NCBI GenBank assembly: GCA_002205965.3
Contig: NADL03000005.1
Location: 558,001-622,000 of the forward strand
Origin: Kappaphycus alvarezii
Lineage: Eukaryota; Rhodophyta; Florideophyceae; Gigartinales; Solieriaceae
DNA length: 64,000 bases
Reading direction: 5' to 3'
Shown here: piece after piece, positions 42,729 to 56,859 of the stretch
Position numbering within the stretch: position 1 is the first letter of the stretch
Layout of the letters: the number at the start of each line of letters is the position of its first letter
Translations under genes and position numbers: made by a program
Notes under the pieces: generated by a model
The model's database searches: none
Seen by the model: only the letters and a program-made list of their open reading frames with translations
What the model was told of the DNA's origin: nothing

Positions 42729-44690
42729 GTGTTATCGCGGATAGACACTGGAGCCCATCGTGGAGACTTTCGCTCAGACAGCTACACTTTGAATTGTCGT
42801 TTCAACATTCCGTCTTCTCATTTATTCTCGGACGCTTCGGAGATCTTCTTAAACACTCGCAATGAATGTGAGAGTACCCCGTTGGAGGTATCTACGGCTT
42901 CGGCCGCGCCCTCTCCGATCGGTCAAAGCCTATATGAATGCGACCGGGAAACCTTTACCCATACTTTGGACTCGAAATATCCAACTCTGCACAGCTGTTT
43001 CTTCGCATCACATTGTCCAATTCACGGCTTGATGACCTTGTTGCCCTTTTATTTACTCAACTCGATAGAAAAGCAGGAAGTGATCCCCTTCTTCTTTGAA
43101 CTGAACTGTATTAACTCTTTTTTAGTATTCCCGCTTGGCCTTCGACGAAGACTGGCTCCTTTTGTTAAACAAATGAGGATTTAAGAACGCTAAACGGTTG
43201 GAGAGGCTCTCTGGTTCATCAGCGAAGCACAGAATATCACCTTTCCACAAGCCCGTGAAGCATCAATGCCGGACAGGGCCTTGCATGGAGTCATTCCGGT
43301 AGCAAAAACAAACCTGTGCGATATCGGAAGCAGGCTCGAGCCACATGATCATAACAATCGCTATCTACCTCGGATATGAAGCATGCAGGAGTTAGGTCAT
43401 ATTTCGGTTCTATACGTCCACTCTATCATTTTTCTGCCTATGAAATTGATACGATAGCATTCTAACGATGCCTGGGATGCCAAGAGATTCTGGACCACCT
43501 TCCCAACAAAATTTGGACCACCATCTGGGAAAGGAGTCTTCATCGGGCAGAAGTCCACCGATACCTTGGAAATTGTCTCTGCGCTTTCATCTGGGTATCT
43601 TGTGAAGAAGTTGAATATAGCTGAAACCTTTATGTTACCATTTTTGTGCGCTGTGTTTTGGAATAGATGTCGAAGCGACCTGTTGGAATATCCGCTTGGC
43701 ATGGATGAACGCTATAGCAGCTCGTCTCACTGGTTGCTGTTACTGGGCCACATTGAACTGAATGTAATTCTTCAGAAAGGTGGCTGCATATCTGGACATA
43801 CCCTCCCGTTATTATCGGGTAATCAACCTGTCCATTATTCTTCGCAAACTGTAATGGCCATTGAGCGTGGAACCGTTAACCCAACCTAACACATACTGTA
43901 CCACGGACTTGGTATTACAATACGTACTTGTATCCTTCCTGAATATCGCAAAAAACCGTCGTCATCGACGATGCCCTTATTTTGGGATGAGGAGAGACTT
44001 TGAGGTCCACTAGATCCGCAATCTGTGCGTCTCGGATGCGCCGGATATCTGGAGGTTCTCGAACGTTCTTTGCAACCGAAGATACTGAAGGAGATAATTC
44101 GACGATTCGAAAAAATCTTTTCAATTTCCGCGTCCTTCTCCACCCGTGTAAGGATTTTGAAGTCTATTTCTGCGTAGCATCGCCTGCACAGCGGTTTCGG
44201 AACGGCGTCACGACTGAGCATATCCGGGACCACTAGCTACGGCCCGTTGCGATGCTCTATCGTGAAGTCAAGATCTTTGGATCTCTAACAACCACCGAGC
44301 CAGTTTCTCCCGGGGCACCTTGAGATTCAACAGTCATTTCAGAGAGAGATAGTCAATGACTACCGTGAACAATTCTCCGTGCAGGTAGTGCCGCCATTTT
44401 AGTAACGCGTACACGACGGCAAGAAATCACTTCTCATTCGTTATATAGTTCTTTTCCTATTTTCACAGTACTCGGCTAGCGAAAGAAATGGGACGCTATC
44501 GACCTTGCTCGTCCAACTGGAGTAGAACGCCATCAAGTCCTCAAGCTCTAGAATCGGTCATAAATCTTTCAGGTGCCCCTCGAATAGGTGATTCAGAACG
44601 CTAAGATCACTGAGGGCGTCTTTCAACCTTTTCTGTTCCTTCCGTTGATCATTTTACCACTTATGTATCCATTCCGGATAAGCGGCCGCC
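42729..44690 (-). mobile_element. Gypsy element G2 fragment (RNase H to integrase)
   Basis: The - strand frames contain the end of RNase H (VVPDMLSRDA, about 44210), the integrase N-terminal region (NKGIVDDDGFLRYSGRIQ, about 43930-43980) and the integrase core (FPDGGPNFVGKVVQNLLA, about 43470-43530). KLARWLLEIQR near 44290 fits the RNase H tail. The coding sequence is strongly decayed, with no LTRs recognised. The 42.73-43.18 kb part holds a + strand open frame of 163 codons that I do not call a gene. Confidence 0.75.
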
Positions 44691-44989
44691 ATCTTTGGCG
44701 ATGCACTCATGCGAAAACTGTTCCCTTAAATGCCGCATAGAGTGGGGCGGCATTGTCCGCGAAAAGGCCGACAATCGCGGGTAGAACGTTCACGAGCCCA
44801 AGGAATTTTCATTAATTTTCCCCAGAAGAAGGCTAAATGGACCTATGAATGGCCTCAGTGGGTTTTTTGCATCATCCTTGTCCAACGCATGCCCAAGAAC
44901 CTCGGCACGCAGTACCTTCAGATCCTATGTCATCTGATGGGGGCTGCTTTTGATTTACACTACTGGTCATTTGAACGCGATCGTCGACG

Positions 44990-47900
44990 CAGGAAGCTAA
45001 GGATCATTGACTTGTTTAGAAAAAGATATTTTTGAAATTCAAGAGGAAGGTGAACCAGGAGGAAGAAGTTCACAATGCCGTAACTCGGATATTGGACGTC
45101 AGATAAATACATGTGTCTCTGGAAAGAATCGAAGCCATTTACAAGAAAGTAGACTTCAGCAACGCGAACCCATTCCGTTTTTTTCGTAAGGCGGTTGCAT
45201 GGCACCCTAATGTTTCACAGTTTGTCACGTATCTGATTCATCAGAATTATAAGGGAGTCAAGAAGCCGGTAAAAGACTTTTACATTGACCAGAGGGGAGA
45301 CTGTGAGCAGAAGGCGTCAGTCTTCCAGAATATGTTTTTGCAGAGACCCGACCCGCTTGCACGTAAGTCTTAACAGTTCGAAGATAAAATGGATATATTT
45401 CTGGTAAGTTTGCGGGGCTATCTTTATTTGTGAAAAATAAATTCGAGAAAGATGAGCAGATTGCTGAGAATGATGAGGACTTCGGCTGAAGCTACTGCGG
45501 AAAGAGGGAAACTTGAGCTATTCAATAACCACAAGATCCACACAGGAATACCATTTGTGAGAAAATTTCGAGGCGAGTACATTCTGAGGGGACTTGCTGG
45601 TTGAATGATGCGCGTACAATGAAACATCAGATTGGAATCGCAGGGCAACGTGCTGAGTCGGGAAGGGATCAAGCTTAGGAAAAAAGCGGAAGAAGAGCTG
45701 GTGGTCGATGTACGAGAGTCTTATAGAGGAGATGTTGTGGCCAGAGGCACGGAAAAAGCTGAAGTAAAGGCAATACCGAAACAGAGGAGAGACAAATTAA
45801 TGAACATCGGTTTCCTTCTTAAAAAGGCCCCGATAGTTCTTCCCCCGCCGTTCGCTGTCTCATCGCCTAGTAAAAGAAAAAAATTAACCATTAAACAAAG
45901 AAGGCGTCGAGCGGTTCGCAGGATCAGGTTGGGAAGTATAAAATGGTCGTGGAGCTTGCTTTAGCCGCTTTAGATGTTAAATTCAGGGCAAGCTCTTCGA
46001 GAGGACACGGATAAGTCTAGAAAGCAATTCAAGAAGTTGTTTGGGTAAGCCGTTCCGATGAATCAGGCCTCCATGGCTAATCCTTTGGGTGCCCTCGTCG
46101 ATTGAGAGCAGTCGCAGTGAAGAAGTACAGGAAGGAGACTCATGCCCTGTTGGACACGGGTGCTGATCCGAATCTCATGTCATTCGTATTTTGCAAGAAA
46201 CTGGCATTACCCCCGAAGGCCACCGATCGTCAAGTGACCATGGTCAACGGGACGGTTGCTCAAGTATTTGGTTCCATGGAAGGAGTCCTGGTGCCCTGGG
46301 AGGTTTGGTAGTATTGTTGAGCTTTTTTGCTGTACTAAATGCCCCGTTAGATAATTTGCGCTCCAACCATGGTTTCTCTGCAGGCGAACATCAACTATGG
46401 TCTCTTAAAGGTCAATGTGGTGTTTAAAAGGAACAAAGTGATTTTAACGCCACTTGAAGAGCTCCCATTATCGACGGAATGTGCAAGGATAGTAGGATGA
46501 AGCATCCCAAGAGAATCAGAAAACGAGGGGTCTGCAGCTTCATATTCATCGGGGTCGGATTGAACTACTGCTGCGTCGGAAAGTGAGTAAGAGCTATTAC
46601 TGGAAATTATGACCAAAGATCTGTGCGAAAGAACTTTAAGGAATTCAGAGAAGTGAAAGAGGTTAACGGAAAGAAAAAAGGACCAAACAGGCTGCTCTGA
46701 TCACCTCGGTGGTCAAAAACTACAAGAAAAGGACAATACGGTGCTGGAAAAGAAACTCGGGATACGGAAGCGATAGCTTGGGACATACAAGATCAGGTTA
46801 GCGTCGCGGTGGTCCATTCCTTTCAGTTGATGATGATTCTATGATACAATCAAATGTTCGCCGTGTGCTTAAAAGTACAGTTATGCCGTGAAAAAGTAGA
46901 GAAGCGGGCTTCTGGAAGCAGGCATCATCACGCCTGCGAGTTCAGCCTGGTCCATTCCGGTCGAGGTAGCGACGAAAAAGGATGGTGGCTCGTTGTTTTG
47001 TTGACTATCGCCAAGTCAACAGGGTAGTAAAGCCCGACCACTGGACCCTGCCTAAGATAGAAGAACTTTTTATGAACTTAGATTTGCAAAGGACTTCACT
47101 ACTCTGGATTTATACACTGGGTATTGGCGGGCTCTTTTGTCTGGAGCCTACAGGAAGAAGAATAAAATCGTTTCTATGTCTGGTAGTTTAAGGTTTGAAG
47201 TGATGCTGTTCAGTTTCATGGGCGCTCAAGCAACTTTCCAATGGACGATGAACAAAGTGTTCCGCGAAATGCGTTTGGCCATGCCATGGTTTACATTGAC
47301 GACGTCTTTATCTTCTCTTAGTCTCCGTAGTATCGTATGAAACACTGTATGAAATTTTTGAAAATGTTTGAAGAAGCGCATTTGAACGTAAAGGCGACCA
47401 AACTGTATTTCGCCTAGAAGAGGGATCCAATACTCAGACGAATATCAAAGAAGCCGGTATTGAAGTAGTTATAAACAAGATCAAGGAAATAGTGAAAGTC
47501 AAGGCTCCGAAGAATGTGAAAAAGTTGAAAATCTCCTCAGACTGTCTGGTTACTGCAGATGATTCAATAGGAGTTTAGCGGAGAGTTTCGCATTTTCGCA
47601 TGCTTCAACGTCTGTGAAGAAGGGATTCGAAGGGGCCCTAGAGATGCCGAAAGAAGTTCTAAAACCTGAAGAGAAGGCTTAAATATCCTCTAGTTATCTC
47701 ACTTCGGGACTGAGACTCTCCGTTTGTCGTGGAGACTGACGATTCATCGGTCGCATTAGGACTGGTACTTTCAAAAAGGAAAGACGAATCTCAATTCTTC
47801 TCTTGTAACGTGGCGTAACAGGAACACCGCTATAGACGAGTGAAGGATAGGCGTTTGCAGTCGTATTCGATCTCCAAAGATTCCGGCTTTATCTGTTTTC

Positions 47901-48260
47901 GGGACAACCATTTCTGTCTTTACGGACCATGAGGCATTGAAAAAGGCTTTCGAGAAGAATTAAATTCAAGGAGGCGGGCTAGGTGGAGAATTATTGGCAG
48001 AGTACTACTTTGGGATCAAGGACAGGCCTGGTTATGCAGATAGGCGGTTGATTATCTTTCTCGCAGGCTCGTAGAGGATATTGATACTTCAACGGAAGAT
48101 AAAACCACGGAGTGACTCTTCGCGACCGTCCAGTGAGCTGACCCCGAGTTATCTGTACCAGATCTGTATCTCTTTTATGTAGCGGTATTTGCGGCACTAG
48201 AATGATTTTGGGCGACGGATCCAAAGAAGTTCTATATACAAAGGAAGGTGAATAAGTTTA
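44990..48260 (+). mobile_element. Gypsy element G3 (gag to RNase H)
   Basis: The + strand frames show gag-like sequence (about 45110-45960), protease (HALLDTGADPNLMSF, about 46140-46190), RT (CFVDYRQVNRVVKPDHWTLP, about 46995-47060; GALLSGAY-type and VYIDDVFIFS-type motifs about 47130-47330) and RNase H (PFVVETDDSSVALGLVLSKR, about 47720-47780). The order is gypsy-like. The element is broken in many places and old, and no LTRs were recognised. Its end faces the end of G4 (tail to tail). Confidence 0.75.
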
Positions 48261-48479
48261 CGCTTTGGAGCAACAATATATTTTCCGGTGGGAGAAGAAT
48301 GGACTGCGCGTTGCTCTACTTATACTGAATCGTCACTGGTAGCGACTAAAATTCGCTATGATCTCGGTGATAGGGACGCTGAGTCTGTTTTATGTTTTTT
48401 CCATATTTTTGAGGAACTGTGTTGAGGCAGGACTGTCTGAGGATATTTTGTGCAAAGGGAAAGTATCATGGTTAATTAA

Positions 48480-51400
48480 ATGATTAAATAAGAGTTAATA
48501 GAACTTTTCGGTTGCATTGATAGATTAATTGTAAGCAAAATCGACGTATAGCAAATGTTTGTCCCAATCCTACTTGTCAAAGCTAGCAAAATAACGAATT
48601 ATTTCTTCTGTTTATCTGTTCATTATCGCATATGGTACATCTTTTCTGGTTCATGCGCTGAAATAGGAGATGTCATGGTACCAAGAAGGTGGTACAGACT
48701 CTTCTGAAACTTGCTCATAAAAATTGAATCCCTATCACAAATGATGTTCGCCAGATTTCCGTTGTTTCATTACACCTGATCTTTGAAAAGGCTGCACTTT
48801 GAAAGGGCATCTATTAAAAGCTTGGTTTTGATAATATTGATCTTATTTTCATAATCCGTCAGCGACAGTTAAGATTCCCTTGTTTCCCTCTTTTGACCAT
48901 AGTAGTAGTGAGATGAAGTACATCTTTATTTGCATCCATTTGTTTTTCGGTGGATCATAAGGTTGCAGAAAACCTGCAATTTTCTGAAAAATATGCTATC
49001 TCTTGGCTCGGCACTAGCAAGAACGAACGTATCGAAATCTATGGGAGCGAAGGGTTTTCCAGCAAATTTTCGGTGATATCTATTAATTCTTTTGAAACTA
49101 CCGAATGTGAAATATTCGGAATTCAGTGGTAGTCAAGTACTAAATTGATTTTGATTTTCTTCAGACGCACAAATATTTCCTTTCCTTGGTAAAAGCTGAA
49201 CCGTTTTCTTTCGAAAGGTTCCTTAGTATTGGTCTTTCAGGTTTTCACCTAGCCTTTCATCTTTTGTCATATGCTCTAGCTTAGAACTCTAGAGAGAAGG
49301 TATGGATATTTTGTTTGGATCTGGTTATGTTTTTACTACCCATTCCTTGGATAGTTCTCTCTTCTAATTGTTATATTAAGGTTAATTCTGAGGTTGTCTT
49401 GATAGTTCATCGGCAACGATGTTTCATTATTAGAGGATGGTATAATTGCGAAATCAAATTTCGATAATCTTTCCTACCACCTTCCCTGTCTCTGCAATAA
49501 ATTGTCTTGTGTATCGAGGTATCTTCACGGATAATGGCCAGAATAAAATGCGGAAACTTTCCCCGTACGCATGCTCTCCACTATTTAAAGCAATCTACAA
49601 TTTCCAAGAGGTCTCCGTCATGAGCAGCATAATTTTTCCCGGCATTACTTAAAGTTCTAGGTGCAAAGGCAACTTCTCTTTTGTGTTTTGGATCCCTTGT
49701 CCTAATACAGCTCCAATGGCATAATGGAGGGGTCTATAGTGACATATGTTGGAATTTTGGAGTCAAAAGTTCTAAGGAATGGTGAACTGCATAACAACTT
49801 CTTGATGGTCTGGAATGGTTTATCCTAATATCCTTTCCACAGATATGAAATGATCCTCTTCAGCTCAGTAAGTGATTTAGTAACCAATAGGCAGCTTCTA
49901 ATTAAGCTTCTAATATTTGACGAGTCCTAGGAATGACTGACGCTTTTGTTTGTGCTTCGGTAAGGGCCATTCCATTACTAAATTTATTTTTCCGGGATTA
50001 TCATATACTCCTCGACGGATGAATTATTTAAGTTACTAGGCTTGTTTAGCATCAAAGACAAGTTTTGACAATTTTACGAACAGATTATCTTTCCAAAGAA
50101 TCTCTTGTGTTCCAGCAATTTAATGTAAGTGTTACACTTTCCACGTCGAACTGAAGATAAGACTTTCTTCTTAATAATAGATAGCTAATGAAAGCAGTAA
50201 ATATTTGAATATTTAGTTCATGAGATTCATTAAAGTTGCTGGTGGGTTTATCAAACCAAAAAGTAGTAAACGAAACTCAAAATGTCCGTGTCTGGTTCGA
50301 AATCTGAGAGCAGGATTGAAGATTACCACAGTATGTTCTGATAGTAACCTTTTTTCATATAAATCTTACAGAAGTAACCGCTTCCCTTCAGCCGATCAAA
50401 GATATAAACGATTTGTGTACATGGGTAGCTGTTCTTAACGCTAAGACGTTTAAGTGCATCATGATCCACATACATTAGCAAATCGCTGTTCTATTTTGAT
50501 ACAAAGATTATTTGCGCTCACCAGAGACTTTTGTTTGCCCTAATGAATTCATTCTCCAGTAGATCATCTGCTTGTTTACGAAACTGCATCATTTCTTTTG
50601 AGACAATTTTTCTGCGGCTTAGGATCTTTCTCTAATTATACCATCAAATCACCATTTTGCTTCGAAGAAGGCCCTTCGGAGGTTTTTTTGGGAAAAAATA
50701 CCCATAATTTTTCAGTATACGTTGAATATCTTCTGGGTGAGAATACGGGAACTTCGTCTTTTAGTGTAATTTCGAACTAGAAGAGCTCGAGTGCCACATT
50801 TTCTCCAAATTAGTAACTACTGAGTGTACAGAAACGAAAGAATGATTTTTGGTTTCATTGGCTGTAAGGGAGTAAATTCTGTCCTTTTACCTGAAAGAAA
50901 CTTGATTACTTGCAGAGTCGATAATTTTTTTATAGGAGAAACACAATTAATTTTTTATTATTGCATGATATATCTTGAGGGACTTACGGCGAAGTGCAGT
51001 GTATCTGTTTTCTCTATTTTGACAATCGCGGGGTGTTTTTTTTCTATATACTCCTAGTTAACACCATTTGACATTTCTGCAAGCCCTTCTGACTATGTCG
51101 CTTTATTCTTATGTTAATCTCAGAATAAATCACGCGGGGATATTAATTTTACCACTGTTGTCGATGAGAATCATTTCTGGTCCGTTGAAAATGACTCCTT
51201 GAATGATAGAAATACTTGATAGTTACATTTCAATGGTCAGTTCGTGTTCCCCCAAATACTTCCTGGGATCTTATTGTTGAAACAACAAGATTTATGTGAT
51301 CCAGAACTTATTGAAGTCCCTAGGGATTTTGGGCAGTTTTTTAAACTATTTTCCTTTCTTTTTGCTTATCAAGAAGAGTCTTTCACGTATACATCTCTCG

Positions 51401-53130
51401 CGTCCCGATTGATCCAATTTCTCTAAGTTAGCACTTGAGGAGTCTATAACCGTTCTATTATCATATTTCGAATTTCCATGGTTATAGGCCACTATTCCCA
51501 GTAGTTGAATTGCTTTATAACTAATTTTTACTTTCTTCGGTATTACTTAACGGCCCTGTACTACATAAAAAGCTTCAATTCTTTCCCCATCTTCTAGAAA
51601 AGCGGACAGCTTAGAGTATTCTTTCGTGCATAGAGATTTCAAAATGTACTGTTTTTGGCGGCATGAATAGACATAAGTTTGATCTTTGACTCCTTCGTCT
51701 GTTAGATCTACTAATATTTTGTTAAAGTATTGATTGGATACACAATCTTTTTTATCTTGCTTCCAGCAGTATGGTTTGTCTCTGGAGATTTTTTTGTTTG
51801 TCGTCTCAAAAAGATTGAGAAGAGCAGTTTTCATTTCCTTCCATTTTTGTATTCCCTGCCCCTCGGTACTCCTAGTATCGACTACCCACCACTGATGGAC
51901 ATTTCCAGAGATATATCTTGTGCGATTTTCGTAGTAGACTTCCCATCTGCTTCACCAAGATAATTTTGAATCTTCACAAGATAGCTCTCGACAGACCTTT
52001 TTGCGCTGAATGATCCCGGTTTGTTCTTCTTAGAGGCTTATTTGCTTTCATTTTGACCATTGGAGCTCTTATTATTGATCGTGGCGAGTGAACTTCCATT
52101 CTAGAGATCTATCACCCTCTTTGTAGCATCATTAGCCCTTTCTGTTGTGCAGAGATCTTTTTATGATCCTCTGACCGCTGCCGTTGAAGCTAGTTTACAA
52201 CTTTTGCCAGAGGTTCTATCGTAATGCCCGAAGTTTCCATGGTCTTTTCCTATTGGTATATAGAGTCATACTTGTGATCTTGCTTTTTTCCCCTTTAATT
52301 AGAATTTTTCCAATTTGACAATTAAAAATCTTTCTGCACGGTGGAAGAGTTGGCCAGACCAGCGAAATACCAGTGAAAGGCCCTAGTAAATACCTTGGGA
52401 GCGTTGATTTTCTCTGACGTAGGTATTTGAGGTCAGTCACGTCGGTTATACTATAGTACACCCCCTTCTGATGCTTTAAAGAACGCTTCCTAGAACCTGG
52501 TAGTGAAACGTACTTACGAATCATACTGAAAAGACTGGAGAAAAGAGTTCGTAAGGTCGCCACAGTGCGAGGGTGATCCCCCAAGAAACGATGTAGGTCG
52601 AGAAAGCAACTTGATATTTTTCTTTCTTCACCTATCCTAAATTCATTCAAATTTCAGCTATTGAAACTTTCGGACGGTCTCTCGGTGACGGTGGCACTTT
52701 CACGGAATTATATCTTGCATATATTGTATATTTGTCTTGACTCGCCGGCACCTATTTGATCCCTACGGGAGCGAGGGTGTTCTTGATACTGCACTAGACC
52801 TCTGCAGGTGACTTAGAAGTGACGGTAGTGGAAGGAACACGACCAAGGTTCTTGACTAATCGATTCCTTCTGGTATTCTTACGAATGCCGTGTTTGGAGG
52901 TATTATAGATGAATGTACAAGATGCGTCAGGAAAAATGGGTAGGGTTTTCTTGGTCTTGTCGGGCTTGGGGAGAGGGACTACGGGCCTTTTCGGTATCAG
53001 CAAAAGAGCGAGCGGCGATACGTCTGCCGGAATTCTGAGGGCGGAGGGACTTGGTGTCCTTGGTTCCTCCACCTGGATTCTTGGGAATGTTCTCGGCTCA
53101 ACTCCAAACTTGAACGTCTTCATCTTATGA
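48480..53130 (-). mobile_element. Gypsy element G4 (gag to integrase), AT-rich and old
   Basis: On -, the clearest block is RNase H at about 49580-49680 (REVAFAPRTLSNAG and KNYAAHDGDLLEIVDCF). Integrase lies at about 48600-48770 (DSIFMSKFQKSLYHLLGT). RT-like fragments lie at about 49900-51000. Frames at 51547-51834, 52216-52650 and 52794-53123 hold gag/protease-side sequence with basic and Pro-rich stretches (PKPDKTKKTLP), but no diagnostic motif. The many breaks and the low GC indicate an old copy. The 5' boundary near 53130 is approximate and no LTRs were recognised. Confidence 0.65.
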
Positions 53131-54929
53131 CAGTTTTCGACGAAGAAAAATTGGAAGTCTTCTGCGTTGTACTCGATCGGCTACGACGGTCGGTCCTTGA
53201 AAGTCTTGTTTTTGGCACTGAGCGTTATTCAAAAAGAAACAGAGTAAAAGCCGAAAAGTTAGCGTCTGCTTGCAATCGAACGGAAAGTCAAATTTACTGT
53301 AGATTCTAACTTACTGTTGGCTTAGAAGAACTCCGAGCACTGAGGAAAGAATATAAGAGGCTACCAGACGCGGGTATTTTAGGCCCAAAAAATAGTTGGT
53401 GGTTGAACTGTTGGTTGATGCCTCCGATAAAAAGGCCGGAGCTTCAGACCATAGTTTATATAGAAGAAATAATCAACGAAAGCAGGGGAAATTGTCGGTA
53501 AAAATTACTGGATTAAGAGGTGTTCTGGATAAACGAACCTAAAGATATCGAACTGAAAGGTTCTGAAGGCTCATATATTTGCAATCGGTGAGATTGACAG
53601 CATCAACCATCATGATGAAGTTCTATTGGTCCAATTGGCGAGAATTTATATAGTAATTGCTAATTAGTGAGGTGCGATAAGTTTCGAGAATAACGCGAGA
53701 TCGCCATGTGTCATTGGCTAAGAACCAGGTGGTATGATCTTGTGTATACACTAGTGTCTAAGTTCAGTGCGCAAGTTGCACTGATATCTTGGTAGAGTGC
53801 AAATCCTTGGTAAAGGTTACCGGAGGATTACTTTCAGGGTATTTAGAGGGTTTCTGCTCGCAATCGTTACACATTAGCGACAAAATGTTCGTAAATCTCT
53901 TAGAAACAGTCATTACGTGGTTGTATTTTTCAAAGAACACACCGCAAAGGTTGATTTCTACTTCATGAACTGGAATTTAGATCTTATCTCCGCTCTTAAA
54001 TACTGAAAGAATGATAAGATAATATTACTGGGATCAAAATTGTAGTTGCGCCTCCACGTAGAAGGCTACAAGCTCTCCTCCGCTGCTGACCAATTTTCGG
54101 TTATGAACGGAATACGATTAGAGACAAGTTCTCCATAAACTCCCTAGAGCAATGACATAGCTGCTGAAATTTTCATGAAATAATTTTGTGTTCGTGCGTG
54201 TGTAATGCTCTCCGCGTCAAATCTTGCCGAAGAGTTGAGGCCAGGAACCATGAGCCACTTTAATTTGCTGAACAACAGCTTCCTGTCTGAGAGAGCTGGT
54301 TGAAACATTGCAGTCCTCCTCTGTGATAGCACGACAGATATAGTGTTCATAGATTTACCACATTTTGGTCACCAAGGTTTTACCTTTCTCCAACAGTCTC
54401 CTACTAGGCCATATTATAAACTATCCGCGAGGGATGGTCACGGAAACTTTGAAGGTCTTGAGTTTGTCCTGACTCAAGTTCTCATTTACCTTCTCGACCC
54501 GAATAGTATCACAATTACCCGCGCTCAAGACTTTTGCGCATGCTTTATGGATCTACTCCCTGTCGTTTCCTCACTATCGTACCTCTCCGAAATTATTGTT
54601 CCCTCAAGTTCATGTATGTCGTAATCATTCAAATCCCCGACTGGTGCATTCTTTTCAATACGCAATTCAGAATCCAACTTGGTGCGAAGCGATTGATCGA
54701 GATAAAATTGCTCTAAGGAATTGAAAAACATGTTAATATGTTCCGCGCGACTCCCAATATCAATTTTATTCAATTGAGTTGGGTATTTAAACTCAATCTG
54801 ATATAAATTGATTGTAATACAATTCTTTATAGAGCTCGATGTGTCATTCGAGGTGACATGCAGTTGCCTGGAGTAGATCTGGGCCAGACTATAATATATG
54901 CTCCAGTCTCATCTAAAATTTTATTTAAA
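53131..54929. other. Unresolved decayed sequence, possibly copia remains
   Basis: AT-rich. A - strand frame at 54525-54773 is acidic (DLNDYDIHELEGTIISERYD), as in linkers between copia integrase and RT. The orientation is opposite to C3, so it may come from a separate element. Nothing here is decisive. Confidence 0.3.
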
Positions 54930-56225
54930 TTCTTTTGGATTTTCCTCTGGGACAGGTCTCATCGCTGAAGGAAGGGATGTGCTTTGCCACTGTCTTCACG
55001 TTGAAATTGATATAACTGATTGTAAGCAAAAACCTACATATTCACTTAGAAAAAGAGCTTGCTGAGTCCGTCTGTAAGGTGATAATGTCCATCTACCAAT
55101 TTCATCCAGCGGATATTATCTGGGGTTCCCTCTTCGCTGTGAAAATACTGAGCTTGGTTAAGCAGTATAGAATTGATGCGAGAGTGTTTTAAATGTTTAT
55201 CGGAAAGCAGTTTATCATTCTTATTGTATTGTCGATTGTATGGCGCTCTCTAGTAGCTCGGGTAATAATATTGAGCACTTCAAGAACATTTCAGCAAAGA
55301 AATTCGATTTAAAACTAGTTCTAACATTGGACTCATTATTGGGTTTAGAAATACACCATAATCACGATAGAATTAAGGCCTGCAAAAAATTACGTTGAGG
55401 AACTTTTGGATGAGAATGGGCTCCACGAAGCGAATGGAGCTTGAGATCCACTTCTCGAGAGTGCCGACATGCTTCGACTCGAGAGTCATGTATCATACTA
55501 GGAAAGAAGGGACACTTCATCTATGACCAAAATATCTGGGAACTTCTCCAATTATCCGTGTGCACGCGGAGCAAAATCTCGTTCGCCGTAAATGCGCTTG
55601 CGGATCAAGTTCACAGTCCCACATTTGGTCACTCTTCAATGATAAAACTTATGCTCCGATATTTTTCAGGAAAACGTATAATAAGCGTTAGGTTCCTACG
55701 ATTTAACAGTATTGTGGAAGAAACTTTTGAGTCTTTAAATACGCGAGCAATGGTGGACTCAAATTGGGCAGAGGTTAAAGGATTGAGAAAATCAACTACA
55801 GGTTTCGTCCTTACTTTAAACGATCCACCTGTCGTGTGGAAATTCCAGCGACAATAGATCGTTCCTTGATCATCATCAGAAGCTGAATATATTGCTCTTT
55901 TGTTTATTATTAAGTATTTGGTATGAATGCGCCGTATATTTTGGGAAATACTGAAGTGCAAGCGGTATAAAGTGGACATGAATATTTCACAGACTCTTGT
56001 CCTTACCAACAACAAAGCTGTCATTTCGATACCTGAGAACGGCCAGGTTTCTGCAAAAGCAGGCACACCGAGGTGTAGTACCACCATGTTCGAGAACGTA
56101 TCAAGAATAGAGCGCTCAAGATTACGCATATTGAGACCACCGAACAGGTTTCTAGGTGATATTTTAACAAAACCGGTTGACAGACAAACATTGCAAAAGC
56201 ATCGCTCGCGCTTGCTTCTGTAGGT
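54930..56225 (+). mobile_element. Ty1/copia element C3 fragment (RT end and RNase H)
   Basis: The + strand frames hold late RT sequence (about 54950-55440, with an AKNYVEELLDENGL-type stretch) and RNase H (KSTTGFVLTLNDPPVVW, about 55790-55845; SSEAEYIALL, about 55880; TKPVDRQTLQKHRSR, about 56170-56215). The KSTTGF and TKPV motifs are diagnostic of copia. The copy is broken, 5'-incomplete and AT-rich. It abuts C4 after about 265 bp without a recognised gene. Confidence 0.75.
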
Positions 56226-56491
56226 ACGAAATTTTGGAAGAAGTGCTCTTCATCTGATCTACATTGGAATCTGAAGTTTATTCAGAAGTTGGAATATGGC
56301 TAAATATCGGCGCATTACGTTGACTGGGTAGCCAATTTTCGTTTTAAGTGACGTCAACCTCCAGGAACGGGTCATTACGCTTTCGCGGATATTCCGTATT
56401 ATTCAATAACTCCACAAAGAGATTGAGTCATGGGCCTTCAATTTACAGATACTTTCAGCTAGTGTGTTCAAGGGATGGAAAGCAGACTGGC

Positions 56492-56859
56492 AGCATTAGT
56501 GGCGAGCCTGAAAAAAACAGTAGACGTTTATGCTAATGTATAACGATTGAATGGGCTGAAAATAAAATTGTTGATTTTCTTTTTAACTTTAGTGCCCAAG
56601 GCAATGCGGCCTGTTATAGGTAGTAGATTTCTCGACCGTATCTAGCACATCTACTAACAACCAGCTAAAATCCTTATTGGATAGTTCTGTGAACGGTCCT
56701 AGTGACCCTGAAAATACAAAGATCTTAAAATGCATCGCTAAAAGGGCGAAAAGATAAAGAAAATATAGACAAAATATAATATAAATACTACTAACGGCAT
56801 AAAATAGCTACACCGCAGGACTTTAAATAGTATATGAATAAATTTTATGCATCGTGACA
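56492..56859 (-). repeat. LTR of C4 (3' LTR in element orientation)
   Basis: It shares long blocks with 62650-63011, including GCGAGCCTGAAAAAA, TATTGGATAGTTCTG, ACGGTCCTAGTGACCCTGAA and GAAAAGATAAAGAAAATAT, in the same order and orientation. A purine tract (AAAAAGAGGGAG) precedes it on -. Confidence 0.88.

Noticed and set aside
42693-43184. 163-codon + strand frame
   Set aside because: It starts inside the MITE-like tip and runs antisense to gypsy G2. No motif was seen.
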